Made by a program: the position numbers and the translations under genes
Notes under the pieces: model-generated
Seen by the model: the letters and a program-made list of their open reading frames with translations, nothing else
The model's database searches: none
Told to the model about the DNA's origin: nothing
In this document: positions 16,965-24,455 of the stretch, piece after piece
Position numbering within the stretch: the stretch's first letter is position 1
Layout of the letters: each line of letters starts with the position of its first letter
From: Mycolicibacterium duvalii
Lineage (GTDB): Bacteria > Actinomycetota > Actinomycetes > Mycobacteriales > Mycobacteriaceae
Length of the DNA: 64,000 nt
Assembly: GCF_010726645.1 (NCBI RefSeq)
Contig: NZ_AP022563.1
Location: 62,001-126,000, forward strand
Direction of reading: 5' to 3'

Positions 16965-17461
16965 CGGGCGATCTCCTCAACTTCGGCGTCGATGATGGTG
17001 CCGCCGATGGCATTCTGCGGCGGACGGGTGGCGACCAGTGCCAGCAGTTCGGACTCCATGCGGTTGATGATGGCGGTGGCGTCGTGGTTCACGTTCACGT
17101 CCACCTCGGTGCGGGAGGGCGCGTGCAACCCGTTGAGTCGGGCGTCCTTCTCGATCATGTCGGCGATGGCCTTGGCCGCCGACACCACCGCCTGGGAGTC
17201 GCCGCGCAGCTTGGCGTCGGCGAGCGTTGCGAACAGGACCGACTTGGTGATCCGCAGCCCCTCGGTGGCTTGAGCGCGTGCCTGTTCGGCGGTCTCGGGC
17301 GGGGTGCGGTCCATCAGCCGCCGCACGGCCAACTGTGCCGCGCCACGGCTGCGGTAGCCGAGGGTCTGGCTGATCTCGGCCCACGTGCGCCCGACGGCGC
17401 GGAGCCGAAACGCCTCCTCGGCGCGCACGCGGGAGTCCTGGCGGTTCATCGTCGGCGGCAT
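16961..17461 (-). CDS. Small-terminase-like helix-turn-helix protein
   Basis: A 166-aa protein with an N-terminal HTH (AFRLRAVGRTWAEISQTLGY) followed by helices and a C-terminal segment DARLNGLHAPSRTEVDV. The order HTH, helical oligomerisation part and a late LNGL...P stretch is usual for phage TerS proteins, which recognise pac/cos and deliver DNA to TerL. It is not adjacent to terL here, which is unusual for phages but seen in satellites. It could instead be a transcription regulator of the operon. Confidence 0.6.
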   Translation of the reverse strand: MPPTMNRQDSRVRAEEAFRLRAVGRTWAEISQTLGYRSRGAAQLAVRRLMDRTPPETAEQARAQATEGLRITKSVLFATLADAKLRGDSQAVVSAAKAIADMIEKDARLNGLHAPSRTEVDVNVNHDATAIINRMESELLALVATRPPQNAIGGTIIDAEVEEIAR

Positions 17462-17606
17462 GTCTTCATTGTGTCTTCATTCCGTCGGATCGAGAACACC
17501 GACATTGGCGGTTAAATCGTTGTGGTCGTTACCGATACGGAGCCACAGCTCGCCCGGCGTGGCCCGGCTTCCTATCTGTCCACACAGCTCTCCTCGCGTG
17601 CGCGAC

Positions 17607-17822
17607 TCCCAGAAGTGGCGCCTAAGGCGTCTAAGGTAAACCCGCAGGTTAAGGGGGGAGGGTAAGTGGCGCCTAAGGTGGCGGGTAAAGGCGTCCACGA
17701 AGGAGCGGTGGCGTCTAAAGGGACGACCCCTTAGACGCCACCGGCCACGCCGTAGACGCCGCCCCGAGACGTGTTCTGACCTATTTAGACGCCGTAGACG
17801 CCGTAGACGCCGTAGACGCCAA
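17607..17822. repeat. Iteron-like repeats, putative replication origin
   Basis: The gene-free 17462-17845 gap is packed with the octamer TAGACGCC or its complement GGCGTCTA. Four tandem 9-bp copies fill 17785-17820, one lies at 17753-17760, an inverted pair at 17707-17718 and 17731-17742 forms a hairpin, and related GGCGYCTAAGG units lie at 17617, 17626 and 17668. Direct repeats beside a prim-pol/helicase gene resemble iteron origins of plasmids and satellites. Binding and origin activity are inferred. Confidence 0.6.
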
Positions 17823-17845
17823 GTGAGTCTCCGGCCCCGGCGGCG

Positions 17846-20260
17846 CTACCCCTGAGGCGGCGTGCACCAGTCCGCGCCGGTCAGTTTCCACAGATGACGC
17901 TTGTCCTTCCCGAAACCCTCGCTGCGCGTGCCGATCTTCGGGTCGCGGCAACGCCGCCGCGCATGACCGATCTGATTCTCGGTGAACCCTTTACCTTTGC
18001 CCGCAGCGATCACCTCTGCGGCGTCCACCTCGCCGGTGTGCTCGTCGGCGTGCTCGCTGATGTAGTCGATGAGGAACTCCGCAACCTCCGAGCGGCGGCC
18101 CTGCCTGCCGCCCCGGCGCTCATCGGCCATCGCCTCATCGACCGTGCGCTCGGCCAGGCCGGTGAACACGAACTTGCCGGTGGCCATCCGCCCGTTGGGG
18201 GTTTCGATGATCTCCTGCTGGATGGTGTATTTCAACGACGGTAGGTCGCTGCGCCCGACGGAGTTCTTGGGTTGGGTGAACACCCGGTCCTCGCCGTCGT
18301 TGCCGAACACCATGCCTGCCCGCGCCACGTCCTTGAACGCCCCGCTGCCGGTGATCCTGCTCAGGGAGTCCAGCCCGGTGGCTTTGTTGAAGTGCGCGAT
18401 GGCCACGACCGCCGCACGGGTCTTGTCGGCCATCGCCGCCAGCGGTTCAAGTGCCGTGCGGACCTCGCGGCTGTCGTTGGCCGAGAGCTTGCCGTTGAGG
18501 GTGCTCATCAGCGGGTCGATGACCACCAGGGCCACGTCGTGCTCGGTGATCGCGGCGTTGAGCAGCCCGATGTCGTCGGGCAGGCTGAGTGTCACCGACG
18601 CCACCTCGTGAGTGATGACCTCGATGCGGGCGACCAACGACAGGTCGGCACCGGCTGCCATCAGGCGAGGCACCAGGGTGTGTTTCCAACTGTCCTCGGT
18701 GGCCAGGTAGAACACCTTGCGCGGTGTCCCGTAGTAGGACCCGGGCAGCGTGCCGCGTGTGATGTGGGCTGTCAGCCAGATGCCGAAACTGGACTTTCCC
18801 GACCCCTCCCGCCCGGCGGCGATGGTCACCATGCCGCAGGGGATGCGCCCGTCGGTCTCCACCTCCGGCGGGGACCAATCGCATCGCGTTGCCACACAGG
18901 CGATGTCCGTTGCGGTGTACGGGTTAGGCCCAGCGGCAAGGCCCGTGTTGGTGGCGCTGATGTCTACCCACAGCCAGTCGACGGGCTCGGGCTCAATGGA
19001 CGCCGCCCAGGTAACCCGCAGGCTGCGTGCGCCGCTGGTGTTCCCGGTCTCGCCGTCCCCGCTTGCGTCGATGGCCTGCCCGCCCGTGTCTGACTTGCCG
19101 AAGTCGGCGGGAAGGTCCACCGCCAGGTCGTCGTAGGCATCGCTCAGATCGGCCATCGCCACCCCCATGTCGTTGTCGTAGTGGATCGCGGCGACTGCAC
19201 GCAGCCGGGTGAGGTGCGCCCCCCACTGAGCGACCATCGCACCGAATGGCTCGATGTCGTGATCGGTCCAGATGTGCAGGCACGGATCGTCGGAATCCTT
19301 GAGGCTGCAACCCAGCTCGTGAGCCGTCGCCGACTTCGGCGAGGCGTGGGGGCCGGGCGCAGTCCATACGTCGCATCCGCAGCCATCGACCTTGCCGGTG
19401 TTAGTCCAGTCGGTGCCTTCCAGGATTCCGGTCCAGGTGACCGAGGCACCCCACTGGGCAACCTTGTCGCTTCCGCCGGTGATGTGCTCGGCGCGGTGTG
19501 CGGCGCGTTCGACCCGTGCCGCTGTGTGGGCCGCGATCCTGTCGGCCAGCCATGGGGGCAGCTCGCACACCTTCCCGGTCGCGGTGTAAGCGCCCTCGGC
19601 GCGCACGCTCGGTGGGATCAGCACATAGCGGCGGTCCCATAGCACCGAGTAAGCGTCACCTCCGGCACCGAGCGTCATCGCGCCCGGGCAGTTCGGCAGG
19701 CCCACGCCGTCGGGCACCGTGAACCAGTAGTGGCCGCCGTCGCTGTGGACCATCGTCCCGTCCGGACCGAGCTGGCCGGGGCTACGCACCGTGGGCGCGG
19801 TGCTGGGGTCGGCCTCGGCGTCGCCCAGGAACGCCGACACCTGACCTGCGGTGTCGCAGTCCACCACCACAAGCCCGGAGCTGCCGACCTCGACGGCCAG
19901 ATTGACAGGCACGCCGCCGCCGGGATACCGGCGCACCAATGTCTTGATGTAGCGCTTGAGATAGCCGTCCAGCGTGTCGACGTTGGTGGTGGCCAGCGCC
20001 AGCCCGGCAGGTGACTTCACCTTCTGCCAGTCCCTCCGACCGGCGGCGCGGGCTTCTTCTTGCGCGGCTTCGTCGTCGGCGTGCTTGCGCTGGGGGCTCC
20101 GCATATCGGCGGGGGTCTTCGAGCCGGGCCACACCAGCATCACGGCCAGCCCAACCTCGACTAGGCGGTGGATGTACTTGCGGACGGCCTCGTGGTCGGT
20201 GGCCTCCGGCGCATCGCTCAGCACCGCTGTCAGCTCGGCGTGGGCGCTAGACTCGTTCAC
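17846..20260 (-). CDS. Bifunctional prim-pol and RepA-like helicase, replication initiator
   Basis: An 804-aa replication protein. The N-terminal third is an archaeo-eukaryotic primase/polymerase domain, with Asp134/Asp136 in VVVDCD and Ser173/His177 in SDGGHYW. The C-terminal half has a RepA/AAA_25-type ATPase with Walker A AGREGSGKS (about 481-489) and Walker B LVVIDP (Asp581). It ends in a winged-helix-like region. It starts at GTG 20260 with a GAAAGGA site seven bases upstream. Such fusions initiate replication of plasmids, phages and satellites. The iteron array lies directly after its stop codon, which supports origin recognition by this protein. Confidence 0.85.
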   Translation of the reverse strand: MNESSAHAELTAVLSDAPEATDHEAVRKYIHRLVEVGLAVMLVWPGSKTPADMRSPQRKHADDEAAQEEARAAGRRDWQKVKSPAGLALATTNVDTLDGYLKRYIKTLVRRYPGGGVPVNLAVEVGSSGLVVVDCDTAGQVSAFLGDAEADPSTAPTVRSPGQLGPDGTMVHSDGGHYWFTVPDGVGLPNCPGAMTLGAGGDAYSVLWDRRYVLIPPSVRAEGAYTATGKVCELPPWLADRIAAHTAARVERAAHRAEHITGGSDKVAQWGASVTWTGILEGTDWTNTGKVDGCGCDVWTAPGPHASPKSATAHELGCSLKDSDDPCLHIWTDHDIEPFGAMVAQWGAHLTRLRAVAAIHYDNDMGVAMADLSDAYDDLAVDLPADFGKSDTGGQAIDASGDGETGNTSGARSLRVTWAASIEPEPVDWLWVDISATNTGLAAGPNPYTATDIACVATRCDWSPPEVETDGRIPCGMVTIAAGREGSGKSSFGIWLTAHITRGTLPGSYYGTPRKVFYLATEDSWKHTLVPRLMAAGADLSLVARIEVITHEVASVTLSLPDDIGLLNAAITEHDVALVVIDPLMSTLNGKLSANDSREVRTALEPLAAMADKTRAAVVAIAHFNKATGLDSLSRITGSGAFKDVARAGMVFGNDGEDRVFTQPKNSVGRSDLPSLKYTIQQEIIETPNGRMATGKFVFTGLAERTVDEAMADERRGGRQGRRSEVAEFLIDYISEHADEHTGEVDAAEVIAAGKGKGFTENQIGHARRRCRDPKIGTRSEGFGKDKRHLWKLTGADWCTPPQG

Positions 20261-20428
20261 GTGTGGTTCCTTTCGGGGTCTGCATGTCTTCGGTTTGGTG
20301 GCCGGGGAGTCGTTGGGCGGTGCCGGACCGGCACATGCGAGTCGAGGCCAAAACGCTCGCGCTGGTCCGGCATCGCCGCATCTACGGCCTAAACAAGTTG
20401 CTTAATAGGGGGTTCCGCCTTTACTGGG

Positions 20429-20451
20429 GTGCACGTCGCGCAGGCGTGCAC
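20429..20451. repeat. Inverted repeat beside the excisionase-like gene
   Basis: GTGCACG, nine bases, CGTGCAC: a perfect 7-bp inverted repeat ending at the base before the stop of the excisionase-like gene. It could be a terminator stem or a protein-binding site. No U-run follows. The rest of the gap to 20261 shows nothing clear. Confidence 0.4.
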
Positions 20452-20775
20452 TCAGGCGGCACCGCTGCTGAGCACTGCGCGGATACGGTCGGCCTGCTCG
20501 GCGGTCAGCGGGGGAGCGGCGTCGACCAGCTTCTTGATGTGCTCGCGGTAGGGATCCGGCGGCGCGTCGGGCTGGCCGCCACGGGCGCGAATCCAGGCAT
20601 CGACCTCGGCTGGATTGAAGTACAGCCGCCGCACCACGCGGTGGGCGGGCAGGCCGTCCTGTGACACGAATTTGCGGATGGTCTGGGCGGATAAACCGGC
20701 GAAGAAGCGTCGGCTGACCTCGGCGGTGCTCAGGTAGCCGACGGGAGCGGTGGTAGGGGTGGCGGTTGGGGCCAT
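20452..20775 (-). CDS. Excisionase / MerR-type helix-turn-helix protein
   Basis: A 107-aa protein with the excisionase-family HTH: GYLSTAEVSRRFFAGLSAQTIRKFV followed by DGLPAHRVVRRLYFNPAEVDAWI, where an Arg/Tyr wing precedes the terminal helix. The C-terminal 35 residues are a helix with PPLTAEQADRIRAVL. In phiRv1 a similar small protein (Rv1584c) is the recombination directionality factor next to the integrase. Here it is separated from the integrase by a 318-bp non-coding gap. It may both control transcription and direct excision. Confidence 0.7.
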   Translation of the reverse strand: MAPTATPTTAPVGYLSTAEVSRRFFAGLSAQTIRKFVSQDGLPAHRVVRRLYFNPAEVDAWIRARGGQPDAPPDPYREHIKKLVDAAPPLTAEQADRIRAVLSSGAA

Positions 20776-21093
20776 CGCGGAACTCCGAAGGGTGCTCGGT
20801 GTGGTTCCGCGACGTTCGCCTAGCAGGGCCGCTCCCGCGCCAACCCTAGGCTCTGAATCGCGTGGACGCTTTGCGGCGCGCCCCGACTTTGGGCCATAGC
20901 ATGTCCGCTGCGCTTGCCGGGGCGTCTATGTCGGCCTCGGTAGTTCGGTCGCGGGCGGCGCACGGACTACTGCGGGAGTAATCAACGCCCGTGCGTTAGC
21001 GCCACTATAGCCGACTATCGGCAATCCACGCTCAGTGAAACACGTTGTGGCGGTGGACGATAAGCCCGACTTTGACGGGTTTATGTGGCCTGG
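20776..21093. other. Gene-free region between excisionase and integrase
   Basis: No convincing gene on either strand. It contains a 5-bp inverted repeat GCCGA-CTA-TCGGC (21010-21022) and CCTGGC/GCCAGG arms (21089-21107) that flank the integrase stop and could form a weak hairpin. Promoter and operator sequences for the excisionase gene are expected here but none is clear. Confidence 0.4.
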
Positions 21094-22455
21094 CTAGGAA
21101 CGCCAGGTGATGACCACAGTGCCGGGGTCGAACGTCTTCGAGCCGTGACGGCCCTTGCGCAACCGGACCTCGCACAGCGCCTCGATGACCGCCCGGCGGG
21201 CCATCAGCGACCCGTCGCGGAACGCCGCCGCCGGGTCCGGTGCGCCCAGTACCTCGTCGAGCGCGGTGCCGGTCTGGTGCCCACGCATATCGCGCTCCAC
21301 GGCTTCCAGTTCGGCCCGAACCCGTTCGGTGCGGGCGTGATAGCGCACGCCGTCGATGTAACCGGCGTCGTAGTCGGCATCCGCCGCCGCGAGCTGGTCG
21401 CGCAGCTCCCGAGACCGCTCGACCAAGGGAGCCAGAGCATCATCGGGGCGGGCCAGCAGCACGGCGGCGTCCTCGCGGCTTAGGCGTTCGGTCACGACAT
21501 CCATCACGTACTGGTCCACCCCGGCGCGGACGCGGTTGACGTGGGTTGCCTTGCAGCGGTATTGGCTGCCAGCGAAGCCGGTGACCCGCGCTCCGCACTC
21601 GTCACAGACGTACAGGCCGGACCCGAGGTGCTTGCGGTCAGTGCCCTGCTGGGTCCGGCGGCGGGGGTCGGACAGGCGCGCCTGCACCACGTCGAACACG
21701 TCGTCGGCCACTAGGGCCTCCCATTTGCCCCGCACGCCTTCGAGCACCTGGCCGTCGTAGACCGCTCGCCCGGCGTAACGCGGGTTGGTCAGGATGTCGC
21801 GCACGCTCGATGGGTTCCACGGCTTGCCGTTGCGGGCCATCACGCCGTCGGCGGTGAGGATGCGCGCCGTCGATTTCAGCGACTCGCCGCTGTGGAACAG
21901 CTTGAAGATGCGCCGCACCATCTCGGCCTCCTCGGGGACGGTCTCGCCCTTGGGGGTGTAGCCGGTCAGCCGTACCCCGAGCGGCGGGCGACCGAGTTGA
22001 GCGCGCTGCAACGCCGCCGCCTTCTGGCGGGCCGACTTGCGCTCGACCTCCGAGCGGGCCACGGCCATCTTGATGCGGGCGAACAGCCTTCCGGCGTCGG
22101 TGGTCAGGTCGGCCTCGCCGTTGGCGGTCACCAGCGCCAGCCCCTTGCCCTCGGCGGCGTCGACCCAGTCCTCCAACTGCCGGGGCTGACGGGTGAGGCG
22201 GTCAAGGTCGTAGGTGACCAGCGCGTCGAAACGCCCTGCCTCGTAAGCCTTGACCAGCGCGTCGTAGCCGGGCCGGTTCTTGCGGGCGTCGCTGGCGCTG
22301 ATCGAGTTGTCCACGAACTCGGCGACCGCGGTCCAGCCGCGCTGCTCGATGATCTGCTGGCACTGCTCGCGCTGGCGGGCCACGGCCAGACCCTCGCCGG
22401 TCTGGTCGAGCGATATGCGCAGGTAGACCGCTGCGCGGCGGGTGGCGGTCGGCAT
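21094..22455 (-). CDS. Large serine recombinase / phage integrase (phiRv1 type)
   Basis: A 453-aa serine integrase. The catalytic domain starts with RAAVYLRISLDQTGEG (Ser15 nucleophile), then TYDLDRLTRQP. The recombinase domain follows at about 155-260, a zinc-ribbon with CDECGAR near 285, and a coiled-coil region with helical C-terminus ending VVITWRS. N- and C-terminal ends resemble the phiRv1 integrase Rv1586c as I recall it. ATG 22455 is chosen; another ATG at 22467 would add four residues. The gene start lies 37 bp from att copy D, the usual place for attP-derived sequence. It probably integrated element C-D into ychF. Confidence 0.9.
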   Translation of the reverse strand: MPTATRRAAVYLRISLDQTGEGLAVARQREQCQQIIEQRGWTAVAEFVDNSISASDARKNRPGYDALVKAYEAGRFDALVTYDLDRLTRQPRQLEDWVDAAEGKGLALVTANGEADLTTDAGRLFARIKMAVARSEVERKSARQKAAALQRAQLGRPPLGVRLTGYTPKGETVPEEAEMVRRIFKLFHSGESLKSTARILTADGVMARNGKPWNPSSVRDILTNPRYAGRAVYDGQVLEGVRGKWEALVADDVFDVVQARLSDPRRRTQQGTDRKHLGSGLYVCDECGARVTGFAGSQYRCKATHVNRVRAGVDQYVMDVVTERLSREDAAVLLARPDDALAPLVERSRELRDQLAAADADYDAGYIDGVRYHARTERVRAELEAVERDMRGHQTGTALDEVLGAPDPAAAFRDGSLMARRAVIEALCEVRLRKGRHGSKTFDPGTVVITWRS

Positions 22456-22491
22456 GGCAACCACCATAACGTTTATCTGTCGCGGAATGCG

Positions 22492-22539
22492 GTGGAGTTC
22501 CGCTTCGGATCAACGTCCACATCCAAAGCCAAGGCATAG
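22492..22539 (+). repeat. att-like copy D (right end of the satellite)
   Basis: Encodes VEFRFGSTSTSKAKA and TAG. It shares GTGGAGTTCCG with E, F and G and its extension CTTCGGATCAACGTC with B. It lies 37 bp from the integrase start. Confidence 0.8.
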
Positions 22540-22576
22540 CGCCGTAACCCAACTACGTCGACGACCGGAGGCGCGG

Positions 22577-23311
22577 ATGGCGAGAGTTCCCGAAATCACC
22601 GCGATCCTCGGAGGTGGCCACTTCAGCCGTTCGGATGTCCTCGAACGAGAACGTGAGCGGGCGCGACGCGCACTTTCGAAGCTGGGCGCGCCAGTCTCCT
22701 CTGCAGAAATCGACCAACTCCATGAGGCCCTCCGCCAGCGTAAGGCGGAACTGGGTCACAGCGGTATCGAAGGGGCGCTTGGCCGTGACGTTCGCTGGTC
22801 GACCCGAGTGGCCCGATTGACCGCGAAAGCGTCGCGGGGCCGCCGAGCGCTGAGCACGATCGAGTTGGTTGCCTCGCAGGGATCGGCGAACGGCTTCGTG
22901 GATTGGTTCGAAAAACGCACCAGCGCGGATGACGAGGCAGCCATGCTCGCCGCTCATCCAGACCACTTCCTGTTCCGCATAGATGCGGAGGGTCGTCAGG
23001 AGGTGTGGGAGACGAACGGGGGATCGCCCCTGGCGGCGAGGTTCTTCATCGACTACGACGACACGTCGTCGCTGCAGACTCCTGTGGATCGCGAGTATCC
23101 CGTCCAGCTCGCGGGCGTGGCACGATTGCGAGACGGTTTGGCGATCGGCGGGGTGCGACACCAGTTCCGCGACGAGGGGGAAGGGTTCCGCGCTCTGCTG
23201 ACAGTCGAGTTTCCCGCTCTCACTCTGCCCACCATCCTCCGTGGGCACCGTTGGCACCTTGCCATCGAGTTCTCGAATTGGATCGAAGCGAGCGCTGCGG
23301 GTGAAGGCTGA
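22577..23311 (+). CDS. Hypothetical cassette protein
   Basis: A 244-aa soluble protein from ATG 22577, the only gene of cassette D-E; it starts 37 bp after copy D and stops 4 bp before copy E. The N-terminal 75 residues are a charged helix (DVLERERERARRALSKLG), the middle is mixed, and the C-terminal part has the hydrophobic pattern of a beta domain (HPDHFLFRIDAEGRQEVWET, then AARFFIDYDD). No family, signal or membrane segment is recognised. Placement in the same position as a toxin-antitoxin pair and HEPN-like gene suggests an accessory, possibly defence-related, role without direct proof. Confidence 0.68.
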   Translation: MARVPEITAILGGGHFSRSDVLERERERARRALSKLGAPVSSAEIDQLHEALRQRKAELGHSGIEGALGRDVRWSTRVARLTAKASRGRRALSTIELVASQGSANGFVDWFEKRTSADDEAAMLAAHPDHFLFRIDAEGRQEVWETNGGSPLAARFFIDYDDTSSLQTPVDREYPVQLAGVARLRDGLAIGGVRHQFRDEGEGFRALLTVEFPALTLPTILRGHRWHLAIEFSNWIEASAAGEG

Positions 23312-23315
23312 TCAG

Positions 23316-23339
23316 GTGGAGTTCCGCTTCAACGTGTAG
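23316..23339 (+). repeat. att-like copy E (native-like ychF end VEFRFNV)
   Basis: GTGGAGTTCCGCTTCAACG then TGTAG encodes VEFRFNV and stop, the expected native end of mycobacterial YchF. It has no ychF reading frame in front of it, so it is a displaced fragment. Confidence 0.8.
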
Positions 23340-23356
23340 GCCGGTGGGCGGCTGAC

Positions 23357-23422
23357 ACAACGTCACCCTGAGAGCGTCGTCGCGGATATATGTGCACAGC
23401 GACGCTCTCAGGCTGACGTTGT
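23357..23422. repeat. Large 23-bp inverted repeat after att copy E
   Basis: Arms at 23357-23379 and 23400-23422 (ACAACGTCA, one variable base, CCTGAGAGCGTCG) match with one mismatch around a 20-base loop. It is the strongest stem-loop in the array. It has no T-run, so it is not a typical rho-independent terminator. It may be a structured recombination site, a terminator, or a binding site for a dimer. Confidence 0.65.
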
Positions 23423-23433
23423 GGTCGCTAGCG

Positions 23434-23760
23434 ATGATGACCGACCCCGGAGAACAGGGATTTCCGCGTAGATTCGTGCGATCACCTGCGACTAACAAGG
23501 CGGCACATTCCTGTCACCGATGAGCCGAGGGAGTTTCTCCAGTACTGGCTCGGCTATTACGCGGTGTTCTTCGATGACCATCAACGGGATTCACGGGGAG
23601 TTGGCGTGGGCGCCCAAAGTTACTACCCCGCGCCAAGTCTGGTCGTTCTATCGCGCACTGCGCGGATACGGCACGAGCCGGGCGGATCTTGCGAACACAG
23701 TTCTCGGCGTCACCTTGCAGGCGAGGCGACGCTTGCCTCGACGTTTATCGGCTCCGTAAC
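23434..23760 (+). pseudogene. Degraded cassette gene
   Basis: Cassette E-F has no intact gene. Protein-like stretches occur in different frames: one beginning MMTDPGEQGFPRRF at 23434, one reading DEPREFLQYWLGYYAVFF and one reading RQVWSFYRALRGYG...TVLGVTL that ends at TAA 23758-23760, three bases before copy F. Two or more frameshifts would join them into a single gene of roughly 105 residues. The layout (start after E, stop just before F) is the same as in the intact cassettes. Product unknown. Confidence 0.4.
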
Positions 23761-23763
23761 TCG

Positions 23764-23788
23764 GTGGAGTTCCGGTTCAAACGTGTGA
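23764..23788 (+). repeat. att-like copy F
   Basis: GTGGAGTTCCGGTTCAAACG then TGTGA. Read from GTG it encodes VEFRFKRV; compared with copy E it has an extra A, which changes the final residues while keeping a stop. Confidence 0.75.
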
Positions 23789-23901
23789 TGGGACAGGACA
23801 CCGATTGCGAGCCGAGTGTCGCCTACGGAGCAGTGGCTCCTCACGCTGTCGTTGCCATTTGAACCCGTCTGGACTTCGGCGATCACGCTAGAAGTCTGTA
23901 C

Positions 23902-24186
23902 ATGACGACACTGCCCTTGGCCGAAGTTCGGGCCCAATTGTCGAAGCTCGTCGATGAGGCCGTCCGCACCCATGAGCGCGTCGAGGTCACGCGGCAGGGT
24001 CGTCGTGCAGCGGTGATCCTCAGCGCCGACGACTACGACTCGATCATGGAGACGCTGGCCATCCTCAGCGACCAGGAGTTGATGCGCGACGTCCGGGCAG
24101 CGGAGGCGCAGGCCGAGCGTGGCGAGATCTTCACGCTCGACGAGGTGACCGAGGAGATGCGCGCCGCCGGGCGACTGTCTCGGTGA
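23902..24186 (+). CDS. relB: Antitoxin of Phd/YefM-RelB type
   Basis: A 94-aa antitoxin. The N-terminal DNA-binding part (LPLAEVRAQLSKLVDEAVRT, then ERVEVTRQGRRAAVILSADDYDSI) is the Phd/YefM fold and resembles M. tuberculosis RelB (Rv1247c). The acidic C-terminal helix (AEAQAERGEIFTLDEVTEEM) would wrap the toxin. It overlaps the toxin gene by four bases (GTGA), the usual co-translation of toxin-antitoxin pairs. Binding to its own promoter in the 113 bp after copy F is expected for the family. The pair is the sole cargo of cassette F-G. Confidence 0.88.
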   Translation: MTTLPLAEVRAQLSKLVDEAVRTHERVEVTRQGRRAAVILSADDYDSIMETLAILSDQELMRDVRAAEAQAERGEIFTLDEVTEEMRAAGRLSR

Positions 24187-24446
24187 CTTATCGCGTCGAG
24201 CTCACCAGCGCCGCGAAGAGGGCACTGACCGAGCTGCTTCCTAAGGCTGTCGCGGTCGCATGTTGGGAGTTCATTCGGGGTCCATTGGCGGAACGTCCGC
24301 ATCGGGTAGGCAAGCCGCTGCGCGGCCATTTGGAAGGCCGGTACTCCGCACGACGCGGCGAATTCCGGGTTCTATATCGGGTTTTCGACGACCGGGTAGT
24401 CGTCCGCGTCATCCATATCGCCCACCGTCGTGATGTCTATCGGTGA
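24183..24446 (+). CDS. relE: RelE/ParE-family toxin
   Basis: An 87-aa toxin with the RelE fold pattern: YRVELTSAAKRALTELL at the start, the central FIRGPLAERPHRVGKPLRG and GRYSARRGEFRVLYRVFDD, and the C-terminal VIHIAHRRDVYR containing the Arg and terminal Tyr-Arg used in mRNA cleavage by RelE enzymes. It is close in pattern to M. tuberculosis RelE (Rv1246c). It likely cleaves ribosome-bound mRNA when the antitoxin is degraded. Start GTG 24183 overlaps the antitoxin stop. Its stop lies nine bases before att copy G. Confidence 0.9.
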   Translation: MTYRVELTSAAKRALTELLPKAVAVACWEFIRGPLAERPHRVGKPLRGHLEGRYSARRGEFRVLYRVFDDRVVVRVIHIAHRRDVYR

Positions 24447-24455
24447 CGAGATCGG

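Larger units (their letters stand above)
7635..22539. mobile_element. phiRv1-like phage satellite / integrative element
   Basis: A 14.9-kb element bounded by att copies C and D. Nearly all genes are on the minus strand, reading from the right: serine integrase, excisionase-like protein, prim-pol/helicase, small-terminase-like protein, two small proteins, recombinase, UDG-like, GIY-YIG, a possible head module, large terminase and a membrane protein. One cargo gene at the left end is on the plus strand. No portal, tail, holin or endolysin was recognised. That gene set (integration, replication, packaging and perhaps capsid) fits a satellite that borrows tails from a helper phage, as proposed for capsid-forming chromosomal islands. 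Mobility is inferred. Confidence 0.7.

Noticed and set aside
17785..17820. Tandem repeats as a CRISPR array
   Set aside because: The unit is 9 bp with no spacers and lies beside a replication initiator; it fits iterons, not CRISPR.
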